A program made the translations under genes and the position numbers. A DNA stretch of 64,000 nucleotides from Aulostomus chinensis (lineage: Eukaryota > Chordata > Actinopteri > Syngnathiformes > Aulostomidae), in the NCBI GenBank assembly GCA_037954235.1, contig JBBMOA010000020.1:6772001-6836000 (forward strand), given 5' to 3'. Positions 24,411 to 35,430 of this stretch are shown piece by piece (position 1 is the first letter of the stretch; the number at the start of each line of letters is the position of its first letter). Under the pieces are notes generated by a model that saw nothing but the letters and a program-made list of their open reading frames with translations, ran no database searches and had not been told where the DNA came from.

Positions 24411-26690
24411 CAAGGCAAGGCAAGGCAAGGCAATTTTATTTGTGAAGCCTGTTTTCACAAACAGTTTGTCTCAAAGGGCTTCACATGGCATCATAACAAC
24501 ATCCTCTGCCCTTAGACCCTCACATCGACTGAGGAAAAACTCCATAGAAAACCCTTTTAACAGGGAAAAATCTGAGAAACCTCAGGGTGAGCAACAGAGG
24601 AGGGATCCCTCACCCAGGACGGACAGACGTGCAGTAGATGTTGCTACAGACAAGAAAACAGTTTACAATGCAAAATGTGGGAAACATGGAAATGTTAACA
24701 GTTAAAGAAGGAAGCTTCTGGAAGGGGAGGCAGGGAGAGCAAGCCAGCTTGATGGGGGACTGGATGGCAGACTGGTTCATGGAAGGGGAGCGCAGGCCGG
24801 TGTAACAGTAGGGAATAAGAGGGGGGGGGGCGATGCAGGCGGTGGTTGGGGCTCTGGTGGATCTGTGGAAACACAGAGAGACTGCGAGACACCAAGGCCA
24901 AACTGCAAAGTGCAACAAGTAATGGTAATGACAGTTCCAAAAATGTGCAGGGAGGAGAGGAGGAGAGAGGGGGAGAGGAGAGGGGGAGAGGAGAGGAGAG
25001 GAGGGAAGGGCTCCATGTAACCTGATGTGTCCCCCAGCAGTCTAAGCCTATAGCAGCATAGCTATCAATGGTTCAGAGCTACCTGAACCAGTCCTAACTG
25101 AAGGCTCTGTCATAGAGGAAAGTCTTAAGCCTGGACTTAAAGTTAAAGTGTCTGCCTCTCTGACCCATGGAGAGAGCTGGTTCCATAGTAGAGGAGCCCG
25201 GTAACTAAAGGCTCTACCTCCCAGTCTGTTTTTAGAGATACTGGGAATCACTAAAAGCCCTGCATTCTGGGAGCGGAGTGCTCTGGTGGGACAGTAGGGA
25301 CTAATGAGCTCTTTCAAATAGGATGGGGCTTTATCATTGAGAGCCTTATAATTCAGCAGAAGGACTCTGAAGTCGATACTAGATCCTACAGGAAGCCAGT
25401 GGAGAGAAGCTAAAGTGGGAGAGATGTGTTCTCTCTTCTTAACTCCCGTCAAAACCCTCGCTGCAGCGTTTTGGACCAGCTGGAGACTCTTTAGAGAGTA
25501 TTTAGGACACCCTGACAAGAGAGTTGCAGTAGTCCAGCCGAGAAGTGATAAATGCATGCACCAGTTTCTCAGCATCATTTTGGGAAAGGATATTCCTAAT
25601 CTTAGCGATACTTCGCAGATGGAAGAAGTCGGTCCTAGTCACATGCTTTATGTGGGAGCTGAAGGAAAGGTCCTGGTCAAAAATGACCCCAAGGTTCCTT
25701 GCAGTTGTACTCGGAGTTAGGGTGATGCCATCTAGAGTAGTGATCCGATTCAAGAGTGTGTCCCTGAGGTGTTTAGGTCCAAACATGATGACCTCAGTTT
25801 TATCTGAATTTAGCATTAAGAAGTTAGAAGACATCCAGGATTTAATGTCTTTCAGGCAGTCTTGCAGATGAGTAAGCTGGCTTGTGTCGTCTGGCTCCAT
25901 CGACAAGTAAAGTTGTGTCCGCATAACAGTGGAAGTTGATCGAGTGCTTCCGTATTATGTCACCTAATGGGAGCATGTAAAGAGTAAATAGAATCGGTCC
26001 TAAAACTGAACCCTGTGGTACACCATATGTAACTCTGCTGTACTCTGAATAGTCATTATTAACATGAACAAACTGAAACCTATCTGATAAGTAGGACTTA
26101 AACCATTTTAGGGCAGTTCCTTTAATCCCAATTTCATGGTCTAGTCTCTGTAGCAGGATGCTGTGGTCGATGGTGTCAAATGCAGCACTGAGGTCCAAAA
26201 GGACAAGCACAGAGACAAGACCTCTGTCTGAAGCTATAAGAAGATCATTAGAGACTCTGACCAGTGCTGTTTCAGTGCTATTATGTTCCCTGAATCCAGA
26301 CTGGAAGGCTTCAAAGAGCTCGTTGCTGTGCAGATGTTCATGTAGCTGCTCCAGGACAACCTTCTCAAGGATCTTGGAGATGTAGGGGAGGTTGGATATA
26401 GGCCTATAGTTGGCTAACACATCTGGGTCAAGAGAAGGTTTTTTTAAGTAAAGGGTTGATGACAGCCACCTTAAAGGCCTGTGGCACATAACCTGTGACT
26501 AAGGAAAGATTAATTTGATTTAATATAGAAGTGTTGACTAGAGGGAAGGCATCCTTAAGGAGGCTTGTCGGGATGGGATCCTGCAGACAAGTGGCTGACT
26601 TGGAGGAAGTGACTGCAGAAGTTCATTCTAACAGGTCGATGGGGGAGAAGCTGTCCAAGTATGCACCAAGTCTGGGAGGTGCTTCTATGG
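24411..26690 (-). mobile_element. 5'-truncated CR1/L2-group LINE inserted in gag
   Basis: Inserted antisense to the host element between ggaagg repeats (24405-24410 and 26691-26696), the probable target duplication. The complement carries only the RT-containing part of ORF2 and a long 3' UTR. The 3' terminus is aaaattg plus four cttgc-type repeats (24411-24430). RT blocks, high to low: NYRPISNLPYISKILEKVV, LLDLSAAFDTIDHSILLQRL, YGVPQGSVLGPILFTLYM, then the damaged catalytic box and LNSDKTEVIMFGPKHL. The 3' UTR contains a G/A-rich tract (24947-25012). Truncation at the 5' end is typical of target-primed reverse transcription. The frame is broken at the catalytic box, so the copy is dead. Confidence 0.88.
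25048..26660 (-). pseudogene. LINE reverse transcriptase with damaged catalytic box
   Basis: Two frames on the complement, about 26660-25842 and 25924-25048, together cover RT fingers, palm, thumb and the C-terminal region (SLKSLQLVQNAAARVLTG, WLPVGSSIDFRVLLL, LWNQLSP). The catalytic motif normally Y-A-D-D reads Y-A-D-T-T near 25915-25925. A short deletion of about four bases removes the second Asp and shifts the frame. A start is absent because the element is 5'-truncated. The family is the fish CR1/L2 group, as shown by the phrase AAFDTIDHSILL. Confidence 0.85.
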
Positions 26691-27018
26691 GGAAGGACAA
26701 CGTATCTTCTACACACTCACAAATGGCGGTACGAGCTATGATTCAGCAGTGACTGCATTACGCACTTCAACCCTGCTATAAACGTTGTTGTGGAGAGACA
26801 TAAGTTCAGACAACGAGTGCAGAGATCGCATGAGACTGTTGCTGATTATGTTGGCGCCCTGCGAGAGTTGGCGGCAACATGTGAGTTCGGGGGAAATAGT
26901 GATGAGATGATACGGGATCAACTCATTGAGCATGCTAGTTGCCCTCGGATACGTGAGAAGCTGCTGGTCAACACGTAGGGAAAACTCTCACTGGAAGTAG
27001 CAGTTAAAATGGCGTCAG

Positions 27019-28505
27019 GTGGAGGCAGCGATTGGACACGTACAGACTCTTTCAGCGGAGCCCCAGGCGCCCGTGCACGTTGTGAAAGCTAAGCCAAAAC
27101 GCCAGTTCAAGCCCAAAACAAAGAATTATAACCCCGCCGAGCCTGCAGCAGCATCAAAACAGGACCGATGCTGTTTTCGGTGCGGTTCATCAACTCACCT
27201 GGCAGACGCTCCAGACTGTCCCGCACGTAAAGTGACATGCAGAGGCTGCAACAAGACAGGACACTTCGCCCGTGTGAGTAAGTCCAAGCCCAAGTTCACG
27301 GCCAAAGTTGGAGAAGTTGTTGTTCTTGAAATGAACACTGTGCTGGTGCTACAAGGTGGACAGTCAGATCACAAGATCACATGTGCAGTGACTATACATG
27401 GAAAATCAACTTCCTGCCCTGCTGAGCTCGTGGTGGATACTGGCTCTGCTGTATCCATCATTCCACAACACTTCTACAGAGAGAATTTCAGTGATGTCCC
27501 ATTGTCTAAGCCACTTTCAAGGTTAGTGACATACACTAAGTCCAAGGTTCCAGTGCTAGGCTGCCTATTGGCTACAGTGCAGTTTGCAACTACAGCAGCT
27601 CCGGCTACGTTTTATGTTGTGAAGATGGGCACAGCTTTGCTCGGATTGGACTTGTTCAGAGCACTGAGACTAACTATTGAACATAATGCTGTGCTCCCAC
27701 CTGCTACCTCCTCTTCAGCAGCTAACTCACCTGCAGCTCCAGTAGCAGAGGTCATAACCCAGAGTGAGGAGAAGCTGGGTCTGGCAAATGGTTTCATCCA
27801 CAGAGTCAAAATCAGGGAGGGCGTCCAGCCGGTCCAACAAAAGCTTCGAAGGCTCCCAGTCTCTGTCAGACAAGCTGTCTCCGCTGAAATCGAGAGGCTC
27901 CTGAAAATGGATGTGATCAAAAGGACTGATGCATCCCCGTGGGTATCACCCATTGTGGTCACACTGAGGAAAAATGGTAAAGTGAGGATGTGTGTGGACT
28001 ATCGTGAGCCAAACAAGGCTGTGGTGATGGACTGTCACCCACTTCCCCACATGGATGACATTTTCACTGAAATGCACGGGGCCACTGTTTTCTCCACCAC
28101 TGACTTGGCAAATGCTTATCATCAAGTGTTGCTTGCAGAGGAGAGCCGCGACATAACTGCTTTCATAACACACGAAGGACTGTTCAGGTTCTGGAGAGTA
28201 CCTTATGGACTGTGTTCTGCCCCAAGTGCATTCTCCAAGCTCATATCGCTGGTGCTCAAAGACCTCAAGGGGGTCCAGAATTACCTTGATGACATCATTG
28301 TTTACGGCAGGGACCAGCAAGAACATGACCACAACCTACAGGCAGTGCTGACGGCACTCAAAGAAGCTGGCCTTCGGCTCAACAACGAGAAGTGTCACTT
28401 CAACCAGAAAAGCCTGCAGTTCCTTGGGCATGTTGTTTCAGCTCAAGGTTTGCTGCCAAATGAGGATCACATCAAAGCTATCACGGAAGCTCCAGTGCCA
28501 AGCGA
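27019..28505 (+). pseudogene. pol: pol part 1: nucleocapsid end, protease and reverse transcriptase
   Basis: An open frame from 27019, in frame with the zinc knuckles, encodes an aspartic protease and an RT. The protease has LVVDTGSAVSIIP with its D-T-G at residues 140-142, then LLGLDLFRALRL. The RT has SPIVVTLRKNGKVRMCVDYR, the Asp of FSTTDLANAYHQV (residue 362), VPYGLCSAPSAF and YLDDIIVYG (catalytic Y-L-D-D, residues 422-425), then FLGHVVSAQGL. All expected catalytic residues are present. The meaningful frame ends near 28505, where one base appears lost and translation moves to the next frame. The residues shown after that point in the same frame, to 28605, are out-of-frame. The PR-RT half looks otherwise intact. 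Confidence 0.9.
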
Positions 28506-29395
28506 CTACTCTACGCTCATTCCTGGGGCTGACAGCATGGTATGCGAAGTTTGTGGAAAACTATGCATCATTGGTCGAGCCCATGAGAGACTGCCTGCGC
28601 GATGACACTTTCAACTGGACTGCAGCTGCACAGGTGAGCTTTGACACAGTAAAGTCTCGCATTGTAAACAGTCCAGCTCTGGCAGTTTTCGACCCCACTC
28701 TCCCGACCATTGTGTCCACTGATGCTTCGGATTATGGTCTGGGGGCCATACTGACACAAGTGCATCCTGACAACACAGAGCATACAGTCGCATTTGCTTC
28801 ACGTTCACTCACACCGGCAGAACGGAAATACCCCATTGTGGAGAAGGAGGCGCTGGCCTGTGTGTGGGCCGCTGAAAAGTGGAAGACTTTTTTGTGGGGG
28901 ACAAGGTTCACGCTCCGCACAGACCACCAAGCCCTAACCACCCTGCTAGCCACAAAAGGACTTGGACACGCAGGAATGCGCGTGGCAAGGTGGTCCGCCA
29001 GACTTCTGTGTTTCACATACGATGTGGTGTATCGTGCTGGTGCACAAAATTTTGCTGCTGACTGTCATTCCAGGTTGCCTCTCCCATCAGTAGAGAATGC
29101 AGAGCCAGTGATGGAGCCTGAGCTGGTGGCTTTGCTGGATGCAGAACTGAAAGCGCTCTCAGTAAAAGACTTCACTGTGGCATGTGAGGCATGTCCAGAA
29201 CTCACTGCCCTGAGAGTGCAGATGCAAGAAGGATGGCCTAAAACAACAAAGTCCCTTCCTGCAGTGCTGAAGCCGTACTTTGCTGTCAGAGACAAACTCT
29301 CAGTCCAAGATGTGGTCGTCTACAGGGGCTCTCAGCAACAGTTTGTTCCTGTGGCCCTAAGAAAACAGCTAATCAATCTGGCACATGAAACCACC
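28505..29395 (+). pseudogene. pol: pol part 2: RT connection, RNase H and integrase N-terminus
   Basis: Continues pol one frame over. It begins TTLRSFLGLTAWYAKFV, then RNase H with STDASDYGLGAIL, the Glu block PIVEKEALACVWA, the Asp block LRTDHQALTTLL and AQNFAADCHSRLP. After a linker, LINLAHETT leads into the integrase zinc-binding His region. The frame breaks again near 29390-29395, where one base is missing in a run of acc repeats. RNase H cleaves the RNA strand during reverse transcription. All four acidic RNase H positions appear present. Confidence 0.85.
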
Positions 29396-30459
29396 AAGGG
29401 GTCGTCCGCACTAAGCAGAGGCTGCGGGACTTATACTGGTGGCCCAGCATGGACATGTGTGTGCAAGAGAGCATCAGGACGTGTGTTACATGCCAGATGA
29501 ATGATAAAAGCGCTAAGACACATGCTACACCACTGCAGTCGGTCCCACTGCCTGATGGCCCGTGGCAGAAAGTGGGGATCGACATCGTGGGGCCATTTGA
29601 GTCTGCAACCTGGGACTGCAGATACGCAGTGACACTGATCGACTACTACACCAAGTGGCCAGAAGTCGCTTGCACTCACTCCATAACAACTACAGCGATC
29701 ACTGTTTTCCTCTCTCCAGTGTTCTCCAGGTTTGGCAACCCTACAGAGCTCATCAGTGACAACGGGACACAATTCACCTCAAGTGAGTTTGCAGAGTTCT
29801 TGGCAGTGAGAGACATTAAGCACATAAAAGTTTCTCTGTACTACCCTCAAGCAAACGGGGCCGTGGAGCGCTGGAACCGCGTTCTTAAAGAAGCACTCCT
29901 CACTGCTGACCAAGAGCAGAAAACATGGAAGCCCTTCACACAGGAGTTCCTGCTCACCTACCGTGCCACTCCACATAGCACCACCGGTGTGTCGCCTCAT
30001 GAGCTAATGTTCAACAGAAAGATGAGAACAAAAGTGGACGTTGGCGCAGCAAGCATAGCCACACCACTGCAAGAAAAGCGGCTGCGTGACTGTGTCATTT
30101 CCAAACAGAATGCATCAAAAGCCTACACAGATGCTAAAAGAGGCGCACGGGTACCAAAGATCAAAGAAGGCAGTCTGGTCAGGGTGAGAAAACCCTTCCA
30201 TGTCAAAAAAGGACTGTCAAGGTTCCAATCACCTGCCAGAGTGATGGAAAGAGCTGGTGTAGGTTCCTTTGTGCTGGAGGATGGACGCACATGGAACGCC
30301 TCTCACATCTCCCTGGTGCCAGACAGTGCAAAGGACATCGTCAGAGGCAAACCTGCTGATCCTGCCTCTGAGCTGGAACTTGCACAACCACCAGACGTCG
30401 CGCACAGACCCGCTAGGGTCAGAAAAAAGCCAGCTTGTCTTAACGATTACCAAGAGTGA
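29395..30459 (+). pseudogene. pol: pol part 3: integrase
   Basis: After the second slip the frame reads RLRDLYWWPSMDMCVQESI, then the zinc-finger Cys pair in RTCVTCQM. The catalytic core is complete: first Asp in VGIDIVGPF, second Asp in LISDNGTQFTSSEF, Glu in YPQANGAVERWNRVLKEAL. A C-terminal region (EGSLVRVRKPFHVKKGLSRF) resembles the GPY/F-type module of Ty3/Gypsy integrases. The stop is at 30457-30459. An ATG at 29449 opens the longest frame but is internal to the domain, so it is not a true start. The core block PQANGAVERWNR supports the Mag lineage. Confidence 0.88.
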
Positions 30460-30861
30460 TCGCTCTCATGGCCTTTGGGGGGGTATACATGAAAAAGGGG
30501 GGGGGGGGGATGATGAAGAAAAAAAAATCAAAACAAAAACATGCCTGACAATGTGAAATGATTGTTTGACTAAAGTGAATTATAACTGAAGTACCTTGGT
30601 TTATTATTGTTTAGAGACCAAAATGTCAGTGAGTTTCCTCATATTCAAGTTACACAGAAGTGACAGGATAAAAGTTCATTTGCTACAGTAGAAGAGTTTA
30701 GTACTACAGAGTAATGTTAGTATGGTTATTGATATGAATGTGATTTCTGAAAAGAAAAAAAATGTTATTACTAAGCATGTGGAAAAGTTACACTATTTTT
30801 ACAGTCAAGCTTATTTGATTCAAGTTATCGAGTAATTCCAGTTACAAGTAAACTTCTTAAA
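30460..30861 (+). other. 3' untranslated region of the Mag-like element
   Basis: Between the integrase stop and the polypurine tract. It has two G runs (30477-30483 and 30497-30509) and an A-rich stretch. No second gene such as an envelope is seen. Confidence 0.7.
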
Positions 30862-30874
30862 TAAGGGGGAAATA
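30862..30874 (+). promoter_or_regulatory. Polypurine tract
   Basis: taagggggaaata lies immediately upstream of the 3' LTR start at 30875. It is the expected plus-strand priming site. Confidence 0.7.
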
Positions 30875-31058
30875 TGTTGTGTATTCAGTTGTTCCCTCAC
30901 AGTGCTAGGGGTCGCTGTGGGCATGTATTGACTGTGTTGCCTGAGTGCTGTTGAATGAGCAGAAGAAGTTGAGTAAAGAGAGACCATGGAGTTAAGCTAC
31001 TGAGTCCTCCGTTTTCATTCCTTCCTTTTATTACATTTTACAAGTACACAAGACTACA
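30875..31058 (+). repeat. 3' LTR of the Mag-like element
   Basis: 184 bp, same ends as the 5' LTR, two substitutions. Followed by target duplication acaat and the SINE tail. Confidence 0.95.
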
Positions 31059-31080
31059 ACAATGGATGGATGGATGGATG

Positions 31081-31770
31081 TAGGTAAAGGAACAATCTGG
31101 GCTTTTCAGTGTTAGCTGGGAGTGTAGTTGCAGTATTTTTTCAAGGGAGACAAACATAAAACATGATATTAAATGTGACAATAATGGTATCAATGACAAA
31201 TATGACAGGAATTCCAGACCATAATTACATTATCAGAATCAATAGTTTTCAGTCCCTGGTCCTTGTCTGGGTGCAAATGGCAGTGTCTAGAATGCATGTA
31301 TATATGGTTTTGGTGTTACTTTTCTACAAGATTTCAGTTGCTTTTGTGCCAGTTTGTTCAAGTAAAAGACAACTCAAGCATAGAAACTTGTCTCAAGTTT
31401 AAGGCAGTTAAAGACAGGGAGAAAAAGTCATTCTTTATAAAGAAATGTCAGGCCTCTCAGAGCAAGCAGAAATCAGGGAAGGTATGAACTGTTGTTTACA
31501 TTGCATAGGTTGTCCAGACTTAGCTGTCACTGACACTGCAGTCAAAAATCAGTTTCATTTGTCATACAGATCTGTAATACAGCCTATCCATGTTTCTTGT
31601 TGACCCAAGGGAGTTAAAAAAAAAAAAAACTATTGTAGTTTTTAGGTTGTGTTGGAGCATCTGAGGTTTGGCACCTGCAAGCCAGGTGTTGTCATCATCA
31701 TAGCCTAGAGCACAGCCGACATAATGACTTCACAACATTCACTCAATATGACATTATTCCTTTCCACTGA
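31081..31770. other. Unassigned DNA upstream of the Harbinger relic
   Basis: No gene recognised. A ctgacag acceptor-like site ends this stretch at about 31772, directly before the first transposase-like codons, so part of it may be an intron or 5' region of that gene. Confidence 0.4.
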
Positions 31771-31772
31771 CA

Positions 31773-33396
31773 GTCCAGCGTGGACCCCACGGTCCATACT
31801 GCCGACTGAACGCCGCCGTGCCCATCATTTGGCAGTTTTTGGATGACACAATGGACCTGCGCCCCAACTTTTGCCTTTCTTGTCAGTCCCTTGCTGCATT
31901 GACTGTTGCCCTCGACCTCAACGTGACCCATGGCTGAACAAAGGACATTGAAGTTTTTCTTTTTATTTTTTGGCTGGCCCACACCGCATCCAACAGGGTG
32001 GTGTGTGCAGCCTTTGACATTCCAAAATCCACTGTGCACGACATAGTCCAGAGTCAGCAAGGCTGTCATTGCCATCCTGGGCCACACCATCTGCTTCCCC
32101 ACTCCCGACCAGCTGGAGAACATCGGCGCTGGATTCAGCCACCTTGTTGGTTGTCCAGCTTTTGGGACAGTAGTTGGGTCAATTGATGGCTGCCATGTGC
32201 ACATTAAACCACCAGCTGCACATTAACAGGACTACTTTAACCACAAGCTGTTCTTCTCCATCCAGCTCCAGGCCATCTGCGACCACCAGGGGAGGTTCTT
32301 GGATGTTTGTGTGGGCTTCCCTGGGTCTGCACATGATGCCTGTGTGCTGCGGAACATCCCGGTCTATTACAGGCAGCTGTACCCTCCAGAGGGCTGGTGC
32401 ATTCTGGGGGATGGAGGCTACACCTGCTTGGCAGCACCCATCTGCCTCCTGATGCCTTACAGGGAGCCTGTGGCCAACCCGGTGCAGGCCAAGTTCAACA
32501 CCACGCACAGGAAGGCCAGGAACATCATTGAGCGGGCATTTGGAATGCTGAAGGCTTGTTGTCAGTCCATCTTCCTCAGGGACCTTGAGGTGAAGCCAGC
32601 ATTTGCATCAGAGGTGGTCACCTGTTGCACCATCCTCCACAACATCTGCAGGGTCTTCCTCCCCCTGAGGAAGATGGACCACCACCCTGTTCTTATGCGG
32701 TGTCAGGGGACAACCTATGGGACAGACTGGCTGCAGCAGTTTTGCCCCAGTCGTTGCAGTGGCTGTCCTGCAGGATCTATTGTTGATTTTGTCCTTTGTT
32801 CAATGTCTTTTGACCAGTCATGGGTCACGTTGAGGGCGAGGGCAGAAGTTAAGGTAGCAAGAGAGATGCTAGAGGCTAAGATTGGGGTTCACTGGGTCAT
32901 CCATTAACTGCTGGTTGGTGGTGTTCAGCTTGCCATTTTTGGATTGAATTCTTTGTGGTTTGCACTTTAGTTTTTGTAATAAACTATGAAGTAAAATTGT
33001 ATTGTGATTCTTTCTCATGCATGTTTCCTAACTAGGTTCTAATATTAGGTTCCTTTCTTGGCATTACATAAACTCTTCAGGGTTTTCACACCTCCAGCAC
33101 TCCCTGCACCAGTCACCCCACCCCCACCCTTGCCTGCAAGAGAGGTGTCACCGCTTATATCAAGGTATGTGTACAGATCAATTGTGTAGTTTTGGTCTCT
33201 AAAATGAATAATACACTCTTTACTGCTTCAATTATGTATTTATATGTCTTATTCTATGTAGAAATTGATGTGAATCATCAGTCTTCTAAATATGTTGCTT
33301 TCAACATCTGTACTCCTTTCATGCAGCATTGAGGAGGGAGAAGAAGTTCCAGAAGAACTGCTGCTGGAAAGCCATTTCATCCCCTTATTGTAGATG
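31773..33396 (+). pseudogene. PIF/Harbinger (HARBI1-like) transposase relic
   Basis: The gene encodes the nuclease that cuts and joins Harbinger DNA. Recognisable blocks on the plus strand, with frame changes, are FDIPKSTVHDIVQS (about 32016-32057), GSIDGCHVHI with the first catalytic Asp (about 32174-32203), and DVCVGFPGSAHDACVLRN with the second Asp (about 32302-32355). WCILGDGGYTCLAAP (about 32398) and KARNIIERAFGMLKACC with the catalytic Glu (about 32512) follow, then TCCTILHNICRV. From 32299 to about 32710 the frame is continuous; upstream it shifts and has stops. A possible last exon near 33080-33170 and 33330-33393 (EEGEEVPEELLLESHF) is preceded by splice-like signals. A likely polyadenylation signal, aataaat, is near 33573. 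Confidence 0.8.
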
Positions 33397-33399
33397 GTA

Positions 33400-35120
33400 A
33401 ATAGTTTAATTTGTTGCACTCCTTACTTAGATTTCATTGGCTCTAATTGTGTTTGCTGTGTTTCATATTGTTATATATTGTTTTTTAATTTTATATTTGT
33501 TGCACTCTTACTTTATTTTACATTGTTTGCACAGAATGGTTGTTTGTTTTCTATGTTTGCACTTTTCTGAAAATAAATATACTCCCTGTGGAGCCAAAAA
33601 AGTAGAAGTTCCTGTTATTTTTCATTATTCTGTATTGCATATAGACATATAATTGCAGAATGTAAAATAAAAAAATAATGAGGCACAAGGTAAATTTCAT
33701 ATCCAAAAGCTCCACTAGTCAGTAGTAGACAACTAAAATTAAAATTTATTGTAGGTAGAAAATAATCCCTTTGGCACAATTTGGCACAAAAGTGTGCCAA
33801 ATTGTGCCAAACTGAGTTCTCGCCTGATTGTATCCTTACAAAATCCTTGATGTAGGCTTCACTGTTAGCCCAAATTCTATCAACTTTGGTAAATTTGTGG
33901 TCAAGGAGTGGATGAAGCTCATCAGTGGTGCCTGGGTGCATGAAATCATTGCAAGCATAGAGTTTTCCTCTGTCAAAAAAATAAAATATTTTGGCGAGAG
34001 TAAAAAAACATAATTTTTCCTCTGGTTTATTCCAATTTAGTCAGGCTTAATGACAGATACAACACTTCTGAAACTTGGAACACATTCTCTGAAATCCCTA
34101 GATGTCCAAGGACACCAAGAACATGCATATAACCCTTAGTAAAGTGTAGTAATTACACATTTACTATGGGTATGTCTTTTTAGGCGTTTTTTCCTGAAAA
34201 TATGCTGTGAGTGGAAGAGGTTTATATTTACTAAAATGGTTAATGTCTTAACTACTTACCTTGTTGATGAAGATGACGATGCTGAGTTTTATATCACATT
34301 TGTTTTAATTTTGTGTGTTTTTAAAGGTTTTTCACCTTCCTGATTTCTGGTATAATAAACCGAAAACGAGTGAAATCCTGAGTCTTGTAAAGTCCTTCCT
34401 TTTCAAGTGTGGGAAGCCGTGACGTTTTAAATACACTTGACAATGGAGATGTAAAATTGTGAACTTTCACATCATCTTGGTGGCCTGGGCCTGCCCTGTA
34501 CATTTGCATTTGACATTTGAATAAGCATGTTTAATTTTGCCATCATCTTTAGACTGCTTCCTGATGTATGAAAGTGAAATTGACATTTAACTTAACGAAT
34601 CTTCCACATAGCGTTCTTCTCAGCACTAGTGCGCAGAACGCTTTGCAAGAGTTAAAGTGAAAAACAAGGAAATCTGGACTCAAAAAGGCATGTATGTAAA
34701 GGACATGCTCAGCAAGAGGGGTAGAAAACAGGTCAGAGGTCAATGGAACATCAGGTGGCTCGTTATCAGAAAGAGGGGACAGCAGGCTCATAGAAAATTG
34801 CTCATCAAAAATCTGAGCAGTGTACCTTCATCATGAAACACTAAATAATTGCTGAGGCTCTCAAAACAGTCATGGGAAAACCCTGCTCTACAGGATGGAG
34901 AATGGGCCACATCAGAAAGTGCTTTACATTCAAACATACACATACAACAGAGGCACTCGTGAACTTAAATCCCTAACAGCAATGTTGTCTTCCCACATAA
35001 TATAAATGAAAGCATAAAAGAAATACTATAAACAGAAAAATGCCTAATTTTTTCCTAACATTTCCAGGACTCTTAAAAAATGCTCCTCTCTTTCCGCTGC
35101 CTCCCTGTCCCTTCTAAACA
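33400..35120. other. Unassigned DNA between Harbinger relic and AGTGTTAA unit
   Basis: No recognised coding block. Holds a perfect 19-bp hairpin (33770-33811). Probably interior of the Harbinger-like element, by position only. Confidence 0.4.
33770..33811. repeat. Perfect 19-bp inverted repeat
   Basis: Arms 33770-33788 and 33793-33811 (tttggcacaatttggcaca and its complement) around a 4-base loop aaag. Each arm itself contains two copies of ttggcaca. Confidence 0.95.
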
Positions 35121-35430
35121 GTAAAATTGCCAATGCAAATACAACACTTAAAGGGTCAATTTTAACACTACCTCAATGAACGTATGGTCCCTATCTACAG
35201 TGTAAAATTAACACTGAACAGAGATAAATTTCCAGAGTTAATTTTACTGTCAAGAGTTAATATTTTACACTACACTACACTAATTAGTGTCAATCAAGTT
35301 TTACACTATGTGGGAAATAACACCCATAGTGTTATTCACATTCAACACTGAAGAGTCAAGTGTTAAGAAATAACTTTTCTAGTGTTAAACCTCCTTAACA
35401 CTACAAAATTACTCCAAAGAGTGTTGATTT
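35121..35430. repeat. AGTGTTAA-type subterminal array, left end
   Basis: Repeated agtgtta/taacact motifs occur at about 35162, 35208, 35328, 35359, 35381 and 35394, in both orientations, with gagttaa variants between. Such arrays are typical of transposase-binding subterminal regions. Confidence 0.7.

Larger units (their letters stand above)
24232..27290 (+). pseudogene. gag: gag (capsid and nucleocapsid) of the Mag-like element, broken
   Basis: Gag forms the particle and packages RNA. The frame opens at ATG 24232, inside the primer site, and reads PSDMWMKMFTNYLLAIH before a TAG at 24358-24360. The same frame continues to 24410, where a LINE interrupts it, and resumes at 26697 (QRIFYTLTNGG). 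A single-base slip near 26763-26770 precedes a capsid-like stretch (HKFRQRVQRSHETVADYVGA). A TAG at 26976-26978 and another slip near 27010-27020 follow. The nucleocapsid has a first knuckle of C-X2-C-X4-H-X6-C spacing (27172-27219). The second has the spacing C-X2-C-X4-H-X4 followed by Ser where Cys is expected (27238-27279). It is fused in frame with pol downstream. Confidence 0.85.
24026..31063 (+). mobile_element. Ty3/Gypsy (Mag-like) LTR retrotransposon, interrupted by a LINE
   Basis: A complete element of 24031-31058 has 184-bp LTRs and a 5-bp target duplication acaat (24026-24030 and 31059-31063). The order is 5' LTR, tRNA-Ser primer site, gag with two CCHC-type knuckles, protease, RT, RNase H, integrase, polypurine tract, 3' LTR. 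Protease-RT-RNaseH-integrase is the Ty3/Gypsy order. The tRNA-Ser primer site, two knuckles and the integrase block PQANGAVERWNRVLKEAL point to the Mag lineage, by recall. Gag is split by a 2.28-kb LINE. Gag has two stops and two frame breaks, pol has two frame breaks, so the copy cannot work alone, although its LTRs are nearly identical. Confidence 0.92.
23661..31080 (+). mobile_element. SINE split by a 7-kb LTR retrotransposon
   Basis: The SINE runs from 23661 (ggcggcattgtgataaagtg) through B box (ggttccaggtttgagcc), centre and ccttaatgtaggactaagcg to gaagacaat at 24030. It resumes after the LTR element with the ggatggatggatg tail from 31064. Removing the insert leaves ggaagacaatggatggatgg, which matches the junction in other copies (for example ggaagatgacgatggat near 56901). 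This fixes the insertion point and order: SINE first, LTR element later. Confidence 0.9.

Noticed and set aside
25415..25871. Plus-strand open frames within the LINE
   Set aside because: They are antisense shadows of the minus-strand reverse transcriptase.
30460..30861. Possible envelope-like third gene in the Mag-like element
   Set aside because: The roughly 400 bases between the integrase stop and the 3' LTR hold no long frame, signal peptide or membrane segment.
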